This document shows, in pieces, positions 7,173 through 16,581 of a DNA stretch of 64,000 nt. Location: positions 149,735 to 213,734 of the forward strand of contig NZ_JACHTF010000004.1 in the NCBI RefSeq assembly GCF_014145325.1, read 5' to 3'. The DNA is from Marilutibacter spongiae (GTDB lineage Bacteria; Pseudomonadota; Gammaproteobacteria; Xanthomonadales; Xanthomonadaceae). Every line of letters begins with the position of its first letter. Position 1 is the stretch's first letter. The notes under the pieces are model-generated. The model was not told the DNA's origin. It made no database searches and was given only the letters and a program-made list of their open reading frames with translations. A program made the translations under genes and the position numbers.

Positions 7173-8993
7173 TCAGCCCGCGGCGCGGCCGTCGTCGCTC
7201 GCCGCCGCACGGGTCTCGGCGATCCAGCGCCGCACCTCGGCCTCCAGCACCGGCAGGGGCAGCGAGCCCTGGCGCAGGATCGCGTCGTGGAAGGCCTTCA
7301 CGTCGAAGTCCGCGCCCAGCTCGCGCTCGGCCTCGGCGCGCAGCTTGACGATGGCGATCTCGCCGAGCTTGTAGCTCAGGGCCTGGCCGGGCCAGGAAAT
7401 GTAGCGGTCCACCTCGGTGGTGACTTCGTGCTCACTCAGCGCGGTGCGGTCGCGCAGGTAGGCCTGGGCCTGTTCGCGGGTCCAGCCCTGGGCATGCACG
7501 CCGGTGTCGATGACCAGGCGGCAGGCCCGCCACATCTCGTAGGTCAGGCGGCCGAACTCTTCGTACGGGGTCTGGTAGATGCCCATCTCCTGGCCCAGTT
7601 TCTCGGTGTACAGGGCCCAGCCCTCGCCGTAGGCGGAGATGTAGGACTCGCGCCGGAACGCGGGCTGCCCGGTCTGTTCCCCGGCGAGCGCACCCTGCAG
7701 GGCATGGCCGGGCGAGGCCTCGTGCAGGGTCAGCGCGGGCAGGTTGTACAGCGGACGCGACGGCAGGTCGTAGGTGTTGACCCAGTAGGTGCCCTTGCCG
7801 CCGCGCCCGGCGGTCCAGAACGGGGCGATGTCGTCGGGGACCGGGACGATCGTGAAGCGGCCGCGCGGCAGGGTGCCGATGAACTTGCCGACCTCGCCGT
7901 CGACGCGCTTGGCGATCCACGCCGCGCGGTCGAGCAGGCCCTGCGGGGTGGTGGCGTAGAAGCGCGGATCGGTACGCAGGAAATGCAGGAAGGCCGGGAA
8001 CACGGCTTGCCCGGCCGGTGGCTCGAAACCGCTGCGCGCGATGACCGCGTCCATCTGCGCCTGGATCCGTGCGACTTCGGCCAGGCCGATGGCGTGGATC
8101 TCCCCGGGCGACAGGTCCAGGGTGGTGTAGCGACGGATCTGCTGCCGGTACCAGGCCTCGCCCCCGGGCATCCGCGACGCGCCCAGGGTGGTGCGGGCGC
8201 GCGGCACGTACTCGTCGCGGAAGAACGCCAGCAAGGACCTAAAGGCCGGCACCACGCGATCGCGGATGGCCGCGCGGGCCGCCTCGCGCAGGCGTGCCTG
8301 CTCGGCCGCGGGGATGCGCGCGGGCAGGTCGCGGAACGGCGCGTAGACGTTGGCCTGCTCCGGGTCGTCCAGCTCGGCGGTGGCCGCGATGGAGGCATCG
8401 CGGCCGTCGAGCACGGCGCGCGGGACACTGAAACCCCGGTCGAGGCCGGCCCGCATGTTGGCGATCTGCGCATCGAAATAACGCGGCACGTCGTCCAGCC
8501 GCGCGATGTAGGCCTCCGCCTCGTCGACATCCTCGAAGCGGGTGCGCGCCATGAAGCCCAGGTTCGACCAGAACGAGGAATCGGAGTTGAAGGGCATCTC
8601 GTACCCGCGCAGGCGGACCTCGGCGGCCAGGTTCTCCACCTGCGGCCGGTACACGGCCAGGTTGAGGCGGTTCGCCTCGGACAGGGCCTGCACGTCGAGC
8701 GCGTCGAGCTGCGCCAGCACGTCTTCCCAGACCGCCAGGCGCGCCTGCTGGCTGGCCGCGTCGACCGAGGGCATGCGGCGGTTGGCCGCGGCACCCTCGC
8801 TGTCTTCGTCGGCGCCGCCGGACTGGCGCTGGCGCCAGTCCCATTCGCGGCTGTAGATGGCCTCGAAGCGGGCGTCGACGGTCGAGGGCGCCGGGGCCTC
8901 GCGGGCCGCGGCTGGCGCCGCGGCGCCCGCGACGCAGGGGGCGAGCGAAAGGGCGAGGCACAACGGCGCGAGGGCCAGGGCAGCAGGACGCAT
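7173..8993 (-). CDS. DUF885 family exported putative metal-dependent hydrolase
   Basis: This 606-residue protein begins with a signal peptide (ALAPLCLALSLAPCVAGA). Its C-terminal half carries HEASPGH (His424 to His430), the metal-site-like motif of DUF885 proteins, after a conserved RIQAQMD segment. DUF885 members are exported proteins thought to be zinc-dependent peptidases, but substrates are not established. I chose the ATG at 8993 at the signal peptide; the frame stays open upstream only because it overlaps the neighbouring gene. It is the last gene of a leftward block and lies 83 nt behind the lipid-A-domain gene. Confidence 0.85.
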   Translation of the reverse strand: MRPAALALAPLCLALSLAPCVAGAAAPAAAREAPAPSTVDARFEAIYSREWDWRQRQSGGADEDSEGAAANRRMPSVDAASQQARLAVWEDVLAQLDALDVQALSEANRLNLAVYRPQVENLAAEVRLRGYEMPFNSDSSFWSNLGFMARTRFEDVDEAEAYIARLDDVPRYFDAQIANMRAGLDRGFSVPRAVLDGRDASIAATAELDDPEQANVYAPFRDLPARIPAAEQARLREAARAAIRDRVVPAFRSLLAFFRDEYVPRARTTLGASRMPGGEAWYRQQIRRYTTLDLSPGEIHAIGLAEVARIQAQMDAVIARSGFEPPAGQAVFPAFLHFLRTDPRFYATTPQGLLDRAAWIAKRVDGEVGKFIGTLPRGRFTIVPVPDDIAPFWTAGRGGKGTYWVNTYDLPSRPLYNLPALTLHEASPGHALQGALAGEQTGQPAFRRESYISAYGEGWALYTEKLGQEMGIYQTPYEEFGRLTYEMWRACRLVIDTGVHAQGWTREQAQAYLRDRTALSEHEVTTEVDRYISWPGQALSYKLGEIAIVKLRAEAERELGADFDVKAFHDAILRQGSLPLPVLEAEVRRWIAETRAAASDDGRAAG

Positions 8994-9076
8994 GGGCGAT
9001 CGGGTGTCGGTGGCGGGAACGCCCGATTCTCGCATCCCCGACCCGCCGCGGCTGTGCGCGCCCGGGCGCGTCGCGC

Positions 9077-9415
9077 TCAGTGGGTGGCGCGGTCGCGGTG
9101 CCAGCCGCGGTGGCGGATGTCCAGGTACAGGCTGTAGGCAGCGGTGAAGGACGGGAACAGGTTCTGGATCACGCCGACCGCGTCCTGCTTCTGCGAGAAC
9201 AGGAAGTAGCTCAGCGTCATCGCGCTGCCGAGCAGGCTCATGTACCAGAACAGGCGCGGGATCACCGGCTTGCCGTGCTTGCGCGAGGCGACGAACTGCA
9301 CGAGCCAGCGGCCGCCGAACATGGTCGCGCCGGTCAGGCCGATCAGTTTCCAGGGCGACATGTACAGGCCGGTCCACTCGAGCCAGACGATCGGTTGGTT
9401 CATGAAGTCGCCCAT
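9077..9415 (-). CDS. Lipid A biosynthesis N-terminal domain (LABN) membrane protein
   Basis: This 112-residue protein has three hydrophobic segments and matches the small membrane domain sometimes fused to lipid-A-disaccharide synthase or standing alone beside glycosyltransferases (for example TGATMFGGRWLVQF and RLFWYMSLLG). It probably acts in the inner membrane as a partner of the adjacent polyprenyl-phosphate glycosyltransferase, since the two are 4 nt apart and transcribed together. The precise biochemical role is not known. An alternative start is Met5. Confidence 0.85.
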   Translation of the reverse strand: MGDFMNQPIVWLEWTGLYMSPWKLIGLTGATMFGGRWLVQFVASRKHGKPVIPRLFWYMSLLGSAMTLSYFLFSQKQDAVGVIQNLFPSFTAAYSLYLDIRHRGWHRDRATH

Positions 9416-9419
9416 GCGT

Positions 9420-10148
9420 TCAGACCTCCTCGGTGCGGGTCACCTTGCCGCGCTTGATCAGCCAGGCCACGCCGCGAAGGTCGCTGATCCCGACCAGGGC
9501 GCGATTGAGGTTGTTGTACTTGGACACGCCGGCGGTGCGGTGGCGGTGGTTGACCGGCACGCTGACGGTCTTCCAGCCGGCGCGCTGCATCAGCGCGGGC
9601 AGGTAGCGGTGCATGTGGTCGAAATGCGGCAGTTCCAGGAACGCGGCGCGCTCGAAGAGCTTGATCCCGCAGCCGGTGTCGGGCGTGTCGTCGCGCAGCA
9701 TGCGGGCGCGGATCGCATTGGCCCACTTCGAGGCCCAGCGCTTGCTGCCGCTGTCCTGGCGGTCGACCCGCCAGCCGGCGAACAGACGCGTGTCGGGGTC
9801 GGCGCGGTCGCGCTCGGCGAGCAGCCTCGGGATGTCGGCCGGATCGTTCTGGCCGTCGCCGTCCAGGGTGGCGATCCATTCCCCGCGCGCGGCCTTGATC
9901 CCGTTGCGCACGGCGGTGCTCTGGCCGCTCTGGGTGACGTGGTGGATGACGCGCAGCTCGGGGACCTCGGCCTTGAGCGCGCGCAGCACGTCGAGGGTGT
10001 CGTCGCGTGAATGGTCGTCGACGTAGATGATCTCGAAGGGCACCACGCCGCGCAGGGCGGCGGTGATCTCGTGGACCAGCGGGGCGGCATTGTCGCGCTC
10101 GTTGAACACGGGCACGACGACGGAAAGCGAAGGAAGGGTCGGCGTCAT
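9420..10148 (-). CDS. Family 2 glycosyltransferase (dolichol-phosphate mannosyltransferase-like)
   Basis: This 242-residue GT-A-fold enzyme has the N-terminal VVVPVFNE strand, DDHSRDD, and the metal-binding DGDGQ motif near residue 100. It lacks C-terminal membrane helices, which the adjacent LABN protein may supply. It probably moves a sugar from a nucleotide donor to a polyprenyl phosphate at the inner membrane, feeding lipid A or O-glycan decoration. Donor and acceptor cannot be told from sequence. It follows the epimerase gene by 129 nt and could share its transcript. Confidence 0.88.
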   Translation of the reverse strand: MTPTLPSLSVVVPVFNERDNAAPLVHEITAALRGVVPFEIIYVDDHSRDDTLDVLRALKAEVPELRVIHHVTQSGQSTAVRNGIKAARGEWIATLDGDGQNDPADIPRLLAERDRADPDTRLFAGWRVDRQDSGSKRWASKWANAIRARMLRDDTPDTGCGIKLFERAAFLELPHFDHMHRYLPALMQRAGWKTVSVPVNHRHRTAGVSKYNNLNRALVGISDLRGVAWLIKRGKVTRTEEV

Positions 10149-10277
10149 GGTCGGGGGTGTTGTCCGTGGGCGTTGGCACGGGGAGGGCCGCGGTCGCGGC
10201 TGGCGCTCATCCTACTCCGGCGGGGGCCGGGAAGCCGAGCGGCGCCGGGTGCCGCCGGGGTGGGCGGCAGGCGGGGT

Positions 10278-11270
10278 TCAGGCGCGGTCGCCGAAGTAGT
10301 CGCGGCACCAGTCCACGACCCGTGGCAGGCCGACCTCGATCGAGGTGCCCGGCTCGAAGCCCAGGGCCTCCCGCGCGCGCGCGGTATCGGCCATGGTCTC
10401 GACCATGTCGCCGGGTTGCATGGGCTTGTACACCTTCTGCGCCTCGCGGCCGGCAGCCTGCGCGATCACCTCGATGAAGCGCTCCAGCTCGACCGGGGTA
10501 TGGTTGCCCAGGTTGAACACGCGATGCGGCGGCACGCCATTGACGCAGGCCGGCGGCGGGTGGTCGAGCGCGGCCAGCACGCCGGCGACGATGTCCTCGA
10601 CCCAGGTGAAGTCGCGGCGCATCCGGCCGTTGTTGAACACGTCGATCGGGCGTCCGGCCAGCACCGCGCGGGAGAACAGCAGCGGCGCCATGTCCGGTCG
10701 GCCCCAGGGCCCGTAGACGGTGAAGAAGCGCAGGCCGGTGGCGCGCAGGCCGTAGAGCTGGGCATAGGTGTAGCCCATCAGTTCGTTGGCCGCCTTGGTC
10801 GCCGCGTACAGCGAACGCGGCTTGTCGATGCGCTGGTCCTCGGAGAACGGCGGGGTCGCCGAATCGCCGTAGACGGACGACGAGCTGGCGTACACCAGGT
10901 GCTCGACGTGGCGGTGGCGACACAGTTCCAGCAGGTTGACGAAGCCGGCCAGGTTGCTGTCGACGTAGTCGTGCGGATGCGTGAGGGAGTAGCGCACGCC
11001 GGCCTGGGCGGCGAGGTTCACCACGCGCACGAAGCCGAACTCCTCGAACAGCCGGGCCAGGCCGTCGCGGTCGCCCAGGTCGAGCGTGCGGATCTCCACG
11101 TCCGGGCACAGCGCGGCGACGCGGTCGTGCTTGAGCCGGGGGTCGTAATAGGCGTTGAAATTGTCCAGGCCGACGACGGCCTCGCCGCGCGCGCGCAACG
11201 CGCGGCAGACGTAGGCGCCGATGAAGCCGGCGGCGCCGGTGACCAGGACGGGGGGCGGGGTGTCGTTCAT
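10278..11270 (-). CDS. NAD-dependent epimerase (UDP-glucuronate 4-epimerase type)
   Basis: This 330-residue extended short-chain dehydrogenase has the Rossmann motif GAAGFIG at the start and the catalytic Ser-Tyr-Lys elements (SSSSVYG, YAATK). It also has the FFTVYGPWGRPDMA stretch typical of UDP-glucuronate/galacturonate epimerases. It should interconvert UDP-sugars in the cytoplasm for surface polysaccharide synthesis. The ATG at 11270 overlaps the upstream gene's stop (ATGA), so it is coupled to the DUF4279-like gene and precedes the glycosyltransferase. Confidence 0.9.
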   Translation of the reverse strand: MNDTPPPVLVTGAAGFIGAYVCRALRARGEAVVGLDNFNAYYDPRLKHDRVAALCPDVEIRTLDLGDRDGLARLFEEFGFVRVVNLAAQAGVRYSLTHPHDYVDSNLAGFVNLLELCRHRHVEHLVYASSSSVYGDSATPPFSEDQRIDKPRSLYAATKAANELMGYTYAQLYGLRATGLRFFTVYGPWGRPDMAPLLFSRAVLAGRPIDVFNNGRMRRDFTWVEDIVAGVLAALDHPPPACVNGVPPHRVFNLGNHTPVELERFIEVIAQAAGREAQKVYKPMQPGDMVETMADTARAREALGFEPGTSIEVGLPRVVDWCRDYFGDRA

Positions 11271-11737
11271 GGCAGCTCGTGGCGGCCGGCCTTCGGGCCG
11301 GCGTCGGGATGGATGTCGAAGGCCAGCGACAGGCGCAGCCGCGCCGCCGCTTCGCACAGCCATGTGCTCAATTCGAAGCCGAAGCTCTCGCCGGCGGACA
11401 GGCCCACCGCCAGCTCGCAGCGTCCGCCCTCGCCCGCCAGTGCCTGCAGCGCGGGCTGGTGCGGCGCCAGGCGATCGAGCTGCCGGCGCATGAAGGCCTC
11501 GAAAGACTCGTCGGCCCAGGCCCGCGCCGCGCCGGCGGCGGAGCCGTCGTCGGTCAGCGGGGCGGTGGCGTAGCTGTCGCCGTGGCGACCGGGCAGCGCG
11601 GTGCCGTCGGCCGCGCGGCGCGCGTCGCCGGCCGTCCAGCGCCGGCTCGGCCGCAGGCCGATCGCCTCGAACAGGGGCGCGAGGTCGGCGTGCGGATGGG
11701 TGGCGCGCAAGGCCACGCGGTAGCGATACGGGTTCAC
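11267..11737 (-). CDS. DUF4279-like hypothetical protein
   Basis: This 156-residue soluble protein resembles DUF4279 proteins in layout. It has an N-terminal GL-P-R-W(T/K)-G-D segment (residues about 27-40), a middle stretch of paired helices with HQPALQALAG, and a C-terminal ELSTWLCEAAARL helix. No catalytic motif is visible. It lies between parB (25-nt gap) and the epimerase (4-nt overlap), so it belongs to the same leftward transcript. The family name is a tentative assignment from overall pattern. Confidence 0.6.
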   Translation of the reverse strand: MNPYRYRVALRATHPHADLAPLFEAIGLRPSRRWTAGDARRAADGTALPGRHGDSYATAPLTDDGSAAGAARAWADESFEAFMRRQLDRLAPHQPALQALAGEGGRCELAVGLSAGESFGFELSTWLCEAAARLRLSLAFDIHPDAGPKAGRHELP

Positions 11738-11762
11738 GACGGCGATCGTTGCGGTGGACGGC

Positions 11763-12686
11763 TCAGTCGACCTTGCCGCGCAGCTTCTCGAGCACGCCGT
11801 CGAGCGACTCCAGGTCGCTGTAGTGGATCACCAGGCGGCCCTTGCCGCCGCGGCCGTGCATCACGTTGACCTTGGTGTTGAGCGATTCCGACAGCTCGCG
11901 CTCCAGGCTGGCGATGTCGGCCTGCGGCGCCGGCCGGGCCGGACGGGCGCGCGAGGACGCCGGCACCTTGCCCGAGGCCAGCTGCTGCACGCGATGCTCG
12001 ACCTCGCGCACCGACCAGCCCTGCTCGGCGGCCTGCCGCGCCAGCGCGGTCGCCGCCTGCGGGGTGAGGGTGAGCAGCGCGCGGGCATGGCCCATCTCCA
12101 GGGCGCGGGTCTCGACCAGGACACGGATCTCCTGGGGCAGCTCCAGCAGCCGCAACAGGTTGGACACTGCTGCTCGCGAGCGCCCCACCGCCTCGGCGGT
12201 CTGGGCGTGGGTCAGGTCGAACTCGTCGATCAGGCGCTGCAGCGCGTTGGCCTCCTCGAGCGGGTTGAGATCCTCTCGCTGGATGTTCTCGATCAGGGCC
12301 ATCGCCACCACGGTGCGGTCGTCGACCTCGCGCACGACCACCGGGATCTCGGCCAGTCCGGCGCGCTGGCTGGCGCGCCAGCGGCGCTCGCCGGCGATGA
12401 TCTCGTAGGTCTTGCCGCCGCGCTCGGCGATCTCGCGCACCACGATCGGCTGGATGACGCCCTGGGCCTTGATCGACTCGGCCAGCTCGTCGAGCTTGTC
12501 TTCGTCCCAGTGCTTGCGCGGCTGGTACTTGCCGGCGGTCAGGGCGTCCACCGGCAGGGTGCGCAGCACGTCGCCCGGCGCGGCTTCCAGCGCCGGCGCC
12601 TGGGCGGCGCCCTTCGGCCCGAGCAGGGCCTCCAGGCCACGGCCGAGTCCCTTCTTCTTCGCCGCCGCGGTCTTGGCAGCGCTCAT
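11763..12686 (-). CDS. parB: Chromosome partitioning protein ParB
   Basis: This 307-residue CTPase/DNA-binding protein starts with the ParA-stimulating motif KKGLGRGLEALLG. It contains the CTP-binding IIAGERRWRAS (ParB box II) and ENIQREDLNPLEEA. A helix-turn-helix (TQAEAVGRSRAAVSN-like, near residue 165) and a C-terminal dimer domain follow. It loads on parS and spreads along DNA to organise the origin region. The start overlaps the parA stop by 4 nt. I did not see a parS palindrome in this window. Confidence 0.97.
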   Translation of the reverse strand: MSAAKTAAAKKKGLGRGLEALLGPKGAAQAPALEAAPGDVLRTLPVDALTAGKYQPRKHWDEDKLDELAESIKAQGVIQPIVVREIAERGGKTYEIIAGERRWRASQRAGLAEIPVVVREVDDRTVVAMALIENIQREDLNPLEEANALQRLIDEFDLTHAQTAEAVGRSRAAVSNLLRLLELPQEIRVLVETRALEMGHARALLTLTPQAATALARQAAEQGWSVREVEHRVQQLASGKVPASSRARPARPAPQADIASLERELSESLNTKVNVMHGRGGKGRLVIHYSDLESLDGVLEKLRGKVD

Positions 12687-13513
12687 GCCGCCACCTCCGG
12701 CGCACCGCCCGGGGCGGGCGCGGCCGCGGCGGCGGGCGCGGTCTTGTCGCGCTCGCGCTGGCGACGGATGACCTCGCCCGCCAGGCCCAGGTAGGCGATG
12801 CCGCCGCGGCTGGCACGGTCGTAGCCGACGATGCTCTGGCCATGGCTGGGCGCTTCGGCCAGGCGCACGTTGCGCGGCACGATGGTGCGGAAGACCTTGT
12901 CGCCGAAGTGCTGGGTCAGCTCGGCCGACACCGCGTTGGCGAGGTTGTTGCGCACGTCGAACATCGTGCGCAGCACGCCTTCGATCTCGAGCGCCGGATT
13001 GAGCCGCTGGCGGATCGCGTCGATGGTGTCCATCAGCGCGCTGATGCCTTCCAGCGCGTAGTACTCGCACTGCATGGGCACGACCACCGAGTCGGCGGCG
13101 GTCAGGGCATTGAGGGTCAGCAGCGACAGCGCCGGGGGGCAGTCGATCAGCACGTAGTCGTAGCGGTCGGTGATCCCGGCCAGTGCCCGCTTGAGCTGCT
13201 GCTCGCGACCGTCGCGCTCCATCAGCTCGATCTCGGCGGCGGTCAGGTCGATGTTGCCCGGCAGCAGGTCGAAGTCCTCGGCGGTGCGCACGATGACGTC
13301 GGCGGCGTCGGCCTCGCCCATCAGCACGTCGCAGATCGAGCTTTCCAGTTCGCGTTTGTCCACGCCGCTGCCCATGGTGGCGTTGCCCTGCGGGTCGAGG
13401 TCGACCAGCAGCACCTTCTTCGGCGTGCGGGCCAGCCCGGCGGCCAGGTTGACGGCGGTGGTGGTCTTGCCGACCCCGCCCTTCTGGTTGGCAATGGCGA
13501 TGATGCGGGCCAT
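12683..13513 (-). CDS. parA: Chromosome partitioning ATPase ParA
   Basis: This 276-residue P-loop ATPase has the deviant Walker A KGGVGKTT at residues 11-18, LLVDLDPQGNAT, and the DCPPALSLLT Walker B region. With ParB it segregates the replication origin. It is encoded upstream of parB with a 4-nt overlap and 204 nt downstream of rsmG, the order normally found close to oriC in proteobacteria. An alanine/proline-rich C-terminal tail of about 25 residues is the only unusual part. Confidence 0.97.
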   Translation of the reverse strand: MARIIAIANQKGGVGKTTTAVNLAAGLARTPKKVLLVDLDPQGNATMGSGVDKRELESSICDVLMGEADAADVIVRTAEDFDLLPGNIDLTAAEIELMERDGREQQLKRALAGITDRYDYVLIDCPPALSLLTLNALTAADSVVVPMQCEYYALEGISALMDTIDAIRQRLNPALEIEGVLRTMFDVRNNLANAVSAELTQHFGDKVFRTIVPRNVRLAEAPSHGQSIVGYDRASRGGIAYLGLAGEVIRRQRERDKTAPAAAAAPAPGGAPEVAA

Positions 13514-13717
13514 GCGGCTGATTCCCCTGGCGCGAGCGCCTGCTGTGCGAATGGCGCCCCTGGAGGCGTTTGGATGGTGGGATCGACGGCATTCCGTGCC
13601 CGCGTCGCGAACCGCCTTGGGGTCGGGTCCGCGCGCGATCCGGACAGGGGATTATGCCCGCCTCGACCCCGCAGTCCCAGCTTGCCACGGGAACGGCCGG
13701 GGTTCGACCGCCACGAT

Positions 13718-14389
13718 TCAGCCGGCGACCGCCTCGCGGGCGACCACGACCAGATGCCGTTCAGCCGCCAGGCCGGGCACGAGGAGACGATGCCGGGCCT
13801 GCACGGCCCAGCCCGCGGGCAGCGCCGCGATCTCGTCGACCGGGTCGGTGCCCTTCATCGCCAGCAACCGTCCGTCGGAAGCCAGCAGGTGCCCGCCCAG
13901 TTCGAGGATCAGCGGCAAGGTCGCCAGCGCGCGCGCGGTGATCGCGGCGAAGGCGCCGGGCGCGTCCACCGCCTCGATCCGCGACTCGAGCACGCGCACG
14001 CGCGGCGCGAGGTCCAGCTTGCGGACCGCTTCGCGCAGGAAACGGGCCTTCTTGCCATTGCTCTCCACCAGCGCCACGCGCAGGCCCGGCTTGGCGATCG
14101 CCAGCGGGATGCCGGGCAGGCCCGGGCCGGTGCCGAGGTCGGCCAGCTCGCCGCCGGCCGCCGCCAGCGCATCCACGTGGGGATGCATCGCCAGCGAGTC
14201 GAGCAGGTGCTTGACCAGCATCTCGCCGGGGTCGCGGATGGCGGTCAGGTTGTATGTCCGGTTCCAGCGCAGCAGCAGGGCCAGGTAATCCAGCAAGGGC
14301 GCGGCCAGCGCGGGATCGAGCGCGAGCTCGGCCAGGCCGGCTTCCAGGCGCGGGCGCAGGTCGGGGGACAGGGCGTCGGGGGCACTCAT
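13718..14389 (-). CDS. rsmG: 16S rRNA (guanine-527-N7)-methyltransferase RsmG
   Basis: This 223-residue SAM-dependent methyltransferase (GidB) has the family-typical [10 protein letters not shown] near residue 43, KHLLDSLA, and the SAM-binding [13 protein letters not shown] at about residues 84-96. It modifies G527 of 16S rRNA; loss in other bacteria gives low-level streptomycin resistance. It is upstream of parA in the conserved rsmG-parA-parB order and lies 56 nt behind the phosphopantetheinyl transferase gene. Confidence 0.96.
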   Translation of the reverse strand: MSAPDALSPDLRPRLEAGLAELALDPALAAPLLDYLALLLRWNRTYNLTAIRDPGEMLVKHLLDSLAMHPHVDALAAAGGELADLGTGPGLPGIPLAIAKPGLRVALVESNGKKARFLREAVRKLDLAPRVRVLESRIEAVDAPGAFAAITARALATLPLILELGGHLLASDGRLLAMKGTDPVDEIAALPAGWAVQARHRLLVPGLAAERHLVVVAREAVAG

Positions 14390-14445
14390 GCGGGGCGGTC
14401 GGTACGGGGGAATCCGGGACGGTCACGATACCGGTTCGCGGCCGC

Positions 14446-15054
14446 TCAGGGGCCGTCCGGCCGCCAGGCCAGCGCACCCAGATAGCCGGGCGCCGGTTGC
14501 AGCGCCTGCAGCGTCCACGCGTCCGGATGGCCCAGCGCGGGATCGCACTCGACCAGGCGCAGGCCGGCCGGGCCGTCGACGAAGGCCAGCCGGTCCAGGC
14601 CGAAGGCCAGGCCGCGGCCGTGCGCCTTGAGCACCGCCTCCTTGGCGCACCACAGGCGCAGGAACGCCTGTTCGCGCGCCAGCGGATCGGCCATCGCCGC
14701 GAGCCAGGCGTGCTCGAGCGCGGTGAAGTAGCGCTTGGCCAGCTCCAGCGCGCGCGGCCGCGGGCGTTCCCATTCCAGGTCGACCCCGACCCGGCCGCCG
14801 CCCTCGGCCAGGGCCACCAGCAGGCCCTGCCCGCTGTGGCTCCAGTTGACGTCGTGGCGCTCGAACGGGGCCTCGATCCGCGGGCGCCGCCAGGTATCCC
14901 GGCGCAGCTGCAGCTGCTCGGCCGGCACCTGCAGCTGGCCGGCCAGCCAGTCGCGCGCCTGCGCCTCGGCCGCGACCTCGCCCCGGCGCGGCAACCAGTG
15001 CCAGCGCACGGGTGGCGCGGCGGCGGGAGTCGATTCGGTCGGGTGTTCAGTCAC
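14446..15054 (-). CDS. 4'-phosphopantetheinyl transferase (Sfp type)
   Basis: This 202-residue enzyme has the Mg-binding GVDLE motif near residue 108 and WCAKEA near residue 151, both diagnostic of Sfp/HetI-type transferases. It moves phosphopantetheine from coenzyme A onto carrier proteins. In Xanthomonas a homologue lies between rsmG and the xanthomonadin (aryl polyene) genes, and the divergent AMP-binding ligase gene fits that context. The N-terminal 15 residues are low complexity. No acyl carrier protein or ketosynthase is encoded here, so its carrier is elsewhere. Confidence 0.88.
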   Translation of the reverse strand: MTEHPTESTPAAAPPVRWHWLPRRGEVAAEAQARDWLAGQLQVPAEQLQLRRDTWRRPRIEAPFERHDVNWSHSGQGLLVALAEGGGRVGVDLEWERPRPRALELAKRYFTALEHAWLAAMADPLAREQAFLRLWCAKEAVLKAHGRGLAFGLDRLAFVDGPAGLRLVECDPALGHPDAWTLQALQPAPGYLGALAWRPDGP

Positions 15055-15139
15055 GAATGTGCCGGATTTGGTGTCGGGCCGGTCCTCCAGCGTAAGCTAC
15101 CGGACAGGGGATGCGGCCAGGCCGCGACAGGAACACCGG

Positions 15140-16477
15140 ATGATGTCAGCCGTATTGAACGCCACGACCGGACGGGGCGCATTGCAGGCCACCGCCCTGG
15201 TGGCGGGCGACCCGGCGCAAGCGATCGCCTTCGGCGAGGGAGCCGCGGTGTGCCGGGCGCGCTTCCAGCGCGAAGTCCTGGCGCTGGCGTCGCGCCTGCC
15301 GGCGCATGCGCACGCGATCAACCTGTGCGAAGACCGCTACCGCTTCCTGGTGGCGTTCTGCGCGGCCGCGGTCCGCGGCCAGGCGACCCTCATGCCGCCG
15401 GCGCGGGCGCCCTCGGTGATCGAGGAGATCCGCCAGCGGCACCCCGACAGCCACATCCTCGACGACGATGCCTTCAAGGGCCTGGACGAGGCCATGGGCA
15501 CCCTGCCGGCGATCGATCCCGGGGCGACCGTCGCCATCGGCTTCACCTCCGGCAGCACCGGCCAGCCGCAGGCCAACCCGAAGACGTGGGGCGCCTTCGT
15601 CGCCAGCACCGCGCAGAACCTGGCCGCGCTGGCCGACCTGCTCGCCCCGGACGCCATCACGCCGCTGGTCGCGACCGTGCCGCCGCAGCACATGTACGGC
15701 ATGGAGATGTCGGTCCTGCTGCCCCTGCTGGGGCCGGTGGCCGTGCATACGGGCAAACCCTTCTTCCCGGGCGACGTCGCGCGCGCGCTCGGCCAGGCCG
15801 AGCGACCGCCGCTGCTGGTGACCACCCCGGTACACCTGCGGGCGCTGGTCGAATCGGGGCTCGCGCTGCCGTCGCTGGCCGGCATCGTCACCGCCACCGC
15901 GCCGCTGCCGGTCGCGCTGGCGCGCGCCGCCGAAGCGCGCTTCGGCGCGGAGGTGCGCGAACTGTTCGGCTCCACCGAGACCTGCGTGATCGCGCGCCGG
16001 CGGACCGCGGTCGACACCGCCTGGACGCCACTGCCCGGCGTGCGCCTGCATCCGCAGCCCGACGGCACCCTGGTCGAGGCCCCGCACCTGCACGCACCGG
16101 TGGTGCTGGCCGACCTGGTGGAGGTGCGGGAGGCGGGTTTCATCCTGCACGGCCGCAGCAGCGACCTGCTGGAGATCGCCGGCAAGCGCGCCTCGCTCGG
16201 CGACCTGACGCGCAAGCTGCTCGCGGTCCCGGGCGTGACCGACGGCGTCGTGTTCCAGCTCGACGATGCCGACGCCGCCGGCGTCCGTCGCATCGCCGCG
16301 CTGGCAGTGGCACCGGGCATGGACGCGCGCGCGATCGGCGCCGCACTGCGCGCCAGCGTCGACCCGGTGTTCCTGCCGCGCCCCCTGCGCTGCGTGGCCG
16401 CATTGCCACGCAACGAGACCGGGAAACTGCCCCGCCAGGCGCTCATCGCACTGGTGAAGGCTGCCTCACAAAGCTGA
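15140..16477 (+). CDS. AMP-binding acyl/aryl-CoA or ACP ligase, aryl-polyene type
   Basis: This 445-residue adenylating enzyme is shorter than usual acyl-CoA synthetases (about 500-550). The P-loop-like FTSGSTGQPQ (near residue 137) and the ELFGSTETC motif (near 275) are clear. The C-terminal catalytic lysine sits in RNETGKLPR. Such short ligases occur in aryl polyene and xanthomonadin clusters, where they activate an aryl acid for an acyl carrier protein. It is divergent from the phosphopantetheinyl transferase with an 85-bp shared promoter gap. Only these two genes of such a pathway are here. Confidence 0.82.
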   Translation: MMSAVLNATTGRGALQATALVAGDPAQAIAFGEGAAVCRARFQREVLALASRLPAHAHAINLCEDRYRFLVAFCAAAVRGQATLMPPARAPSVIEEIRQRHPDSHILDDDAFKGLDEAMGTLPAIDPGATVAIGFTSGSTGQPQANPKTWGAFVASTAQNLAALADLLAPDAITPLVATVPPQHMYGMEMSVLLPLLGPVAVHTGKPFFPGDVARALGQAERPPLLVTTPVHLRALVESGLALPSLAGIVTATAPLPVALARAAEARFGAEVRELFGSTETCVIARRRTAVDTAWTPLPGVRLHPQPDGTLVEAPHLHAPVVLADLVEVREAGFILHGRSSDLLEIAGKRASLGDLTRKLLAVPGVTDGVVFQLDDADAAGVRRIAALAVAPGMDARAIGAALRASVDPVFLPRPLRCVAALPRNETGKLPRQALIALVKAASQS

Positions 16478-16581
16478 AGCAAGCCTGCCAATCCGAGACA
16501 CCGCCATCACGTGCCCGGCTTCACATTGGCCGCCGACCCCGCACCGCGGGCGCTGCGAAACCAAACGAGGGAGTGAAGCGA

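Noticed and set aside
11763..13717. parS site near parAB
   Set aside because: I looked for a TGTTTCACGTGAAACA-like palindrome and saw none in the window.
12842..14485. Long plus-strand open frame across parA and rsmG
   Set aside because: Shadow of the well-supported minus-strand genes; its composition is anomalous and there is no domain.
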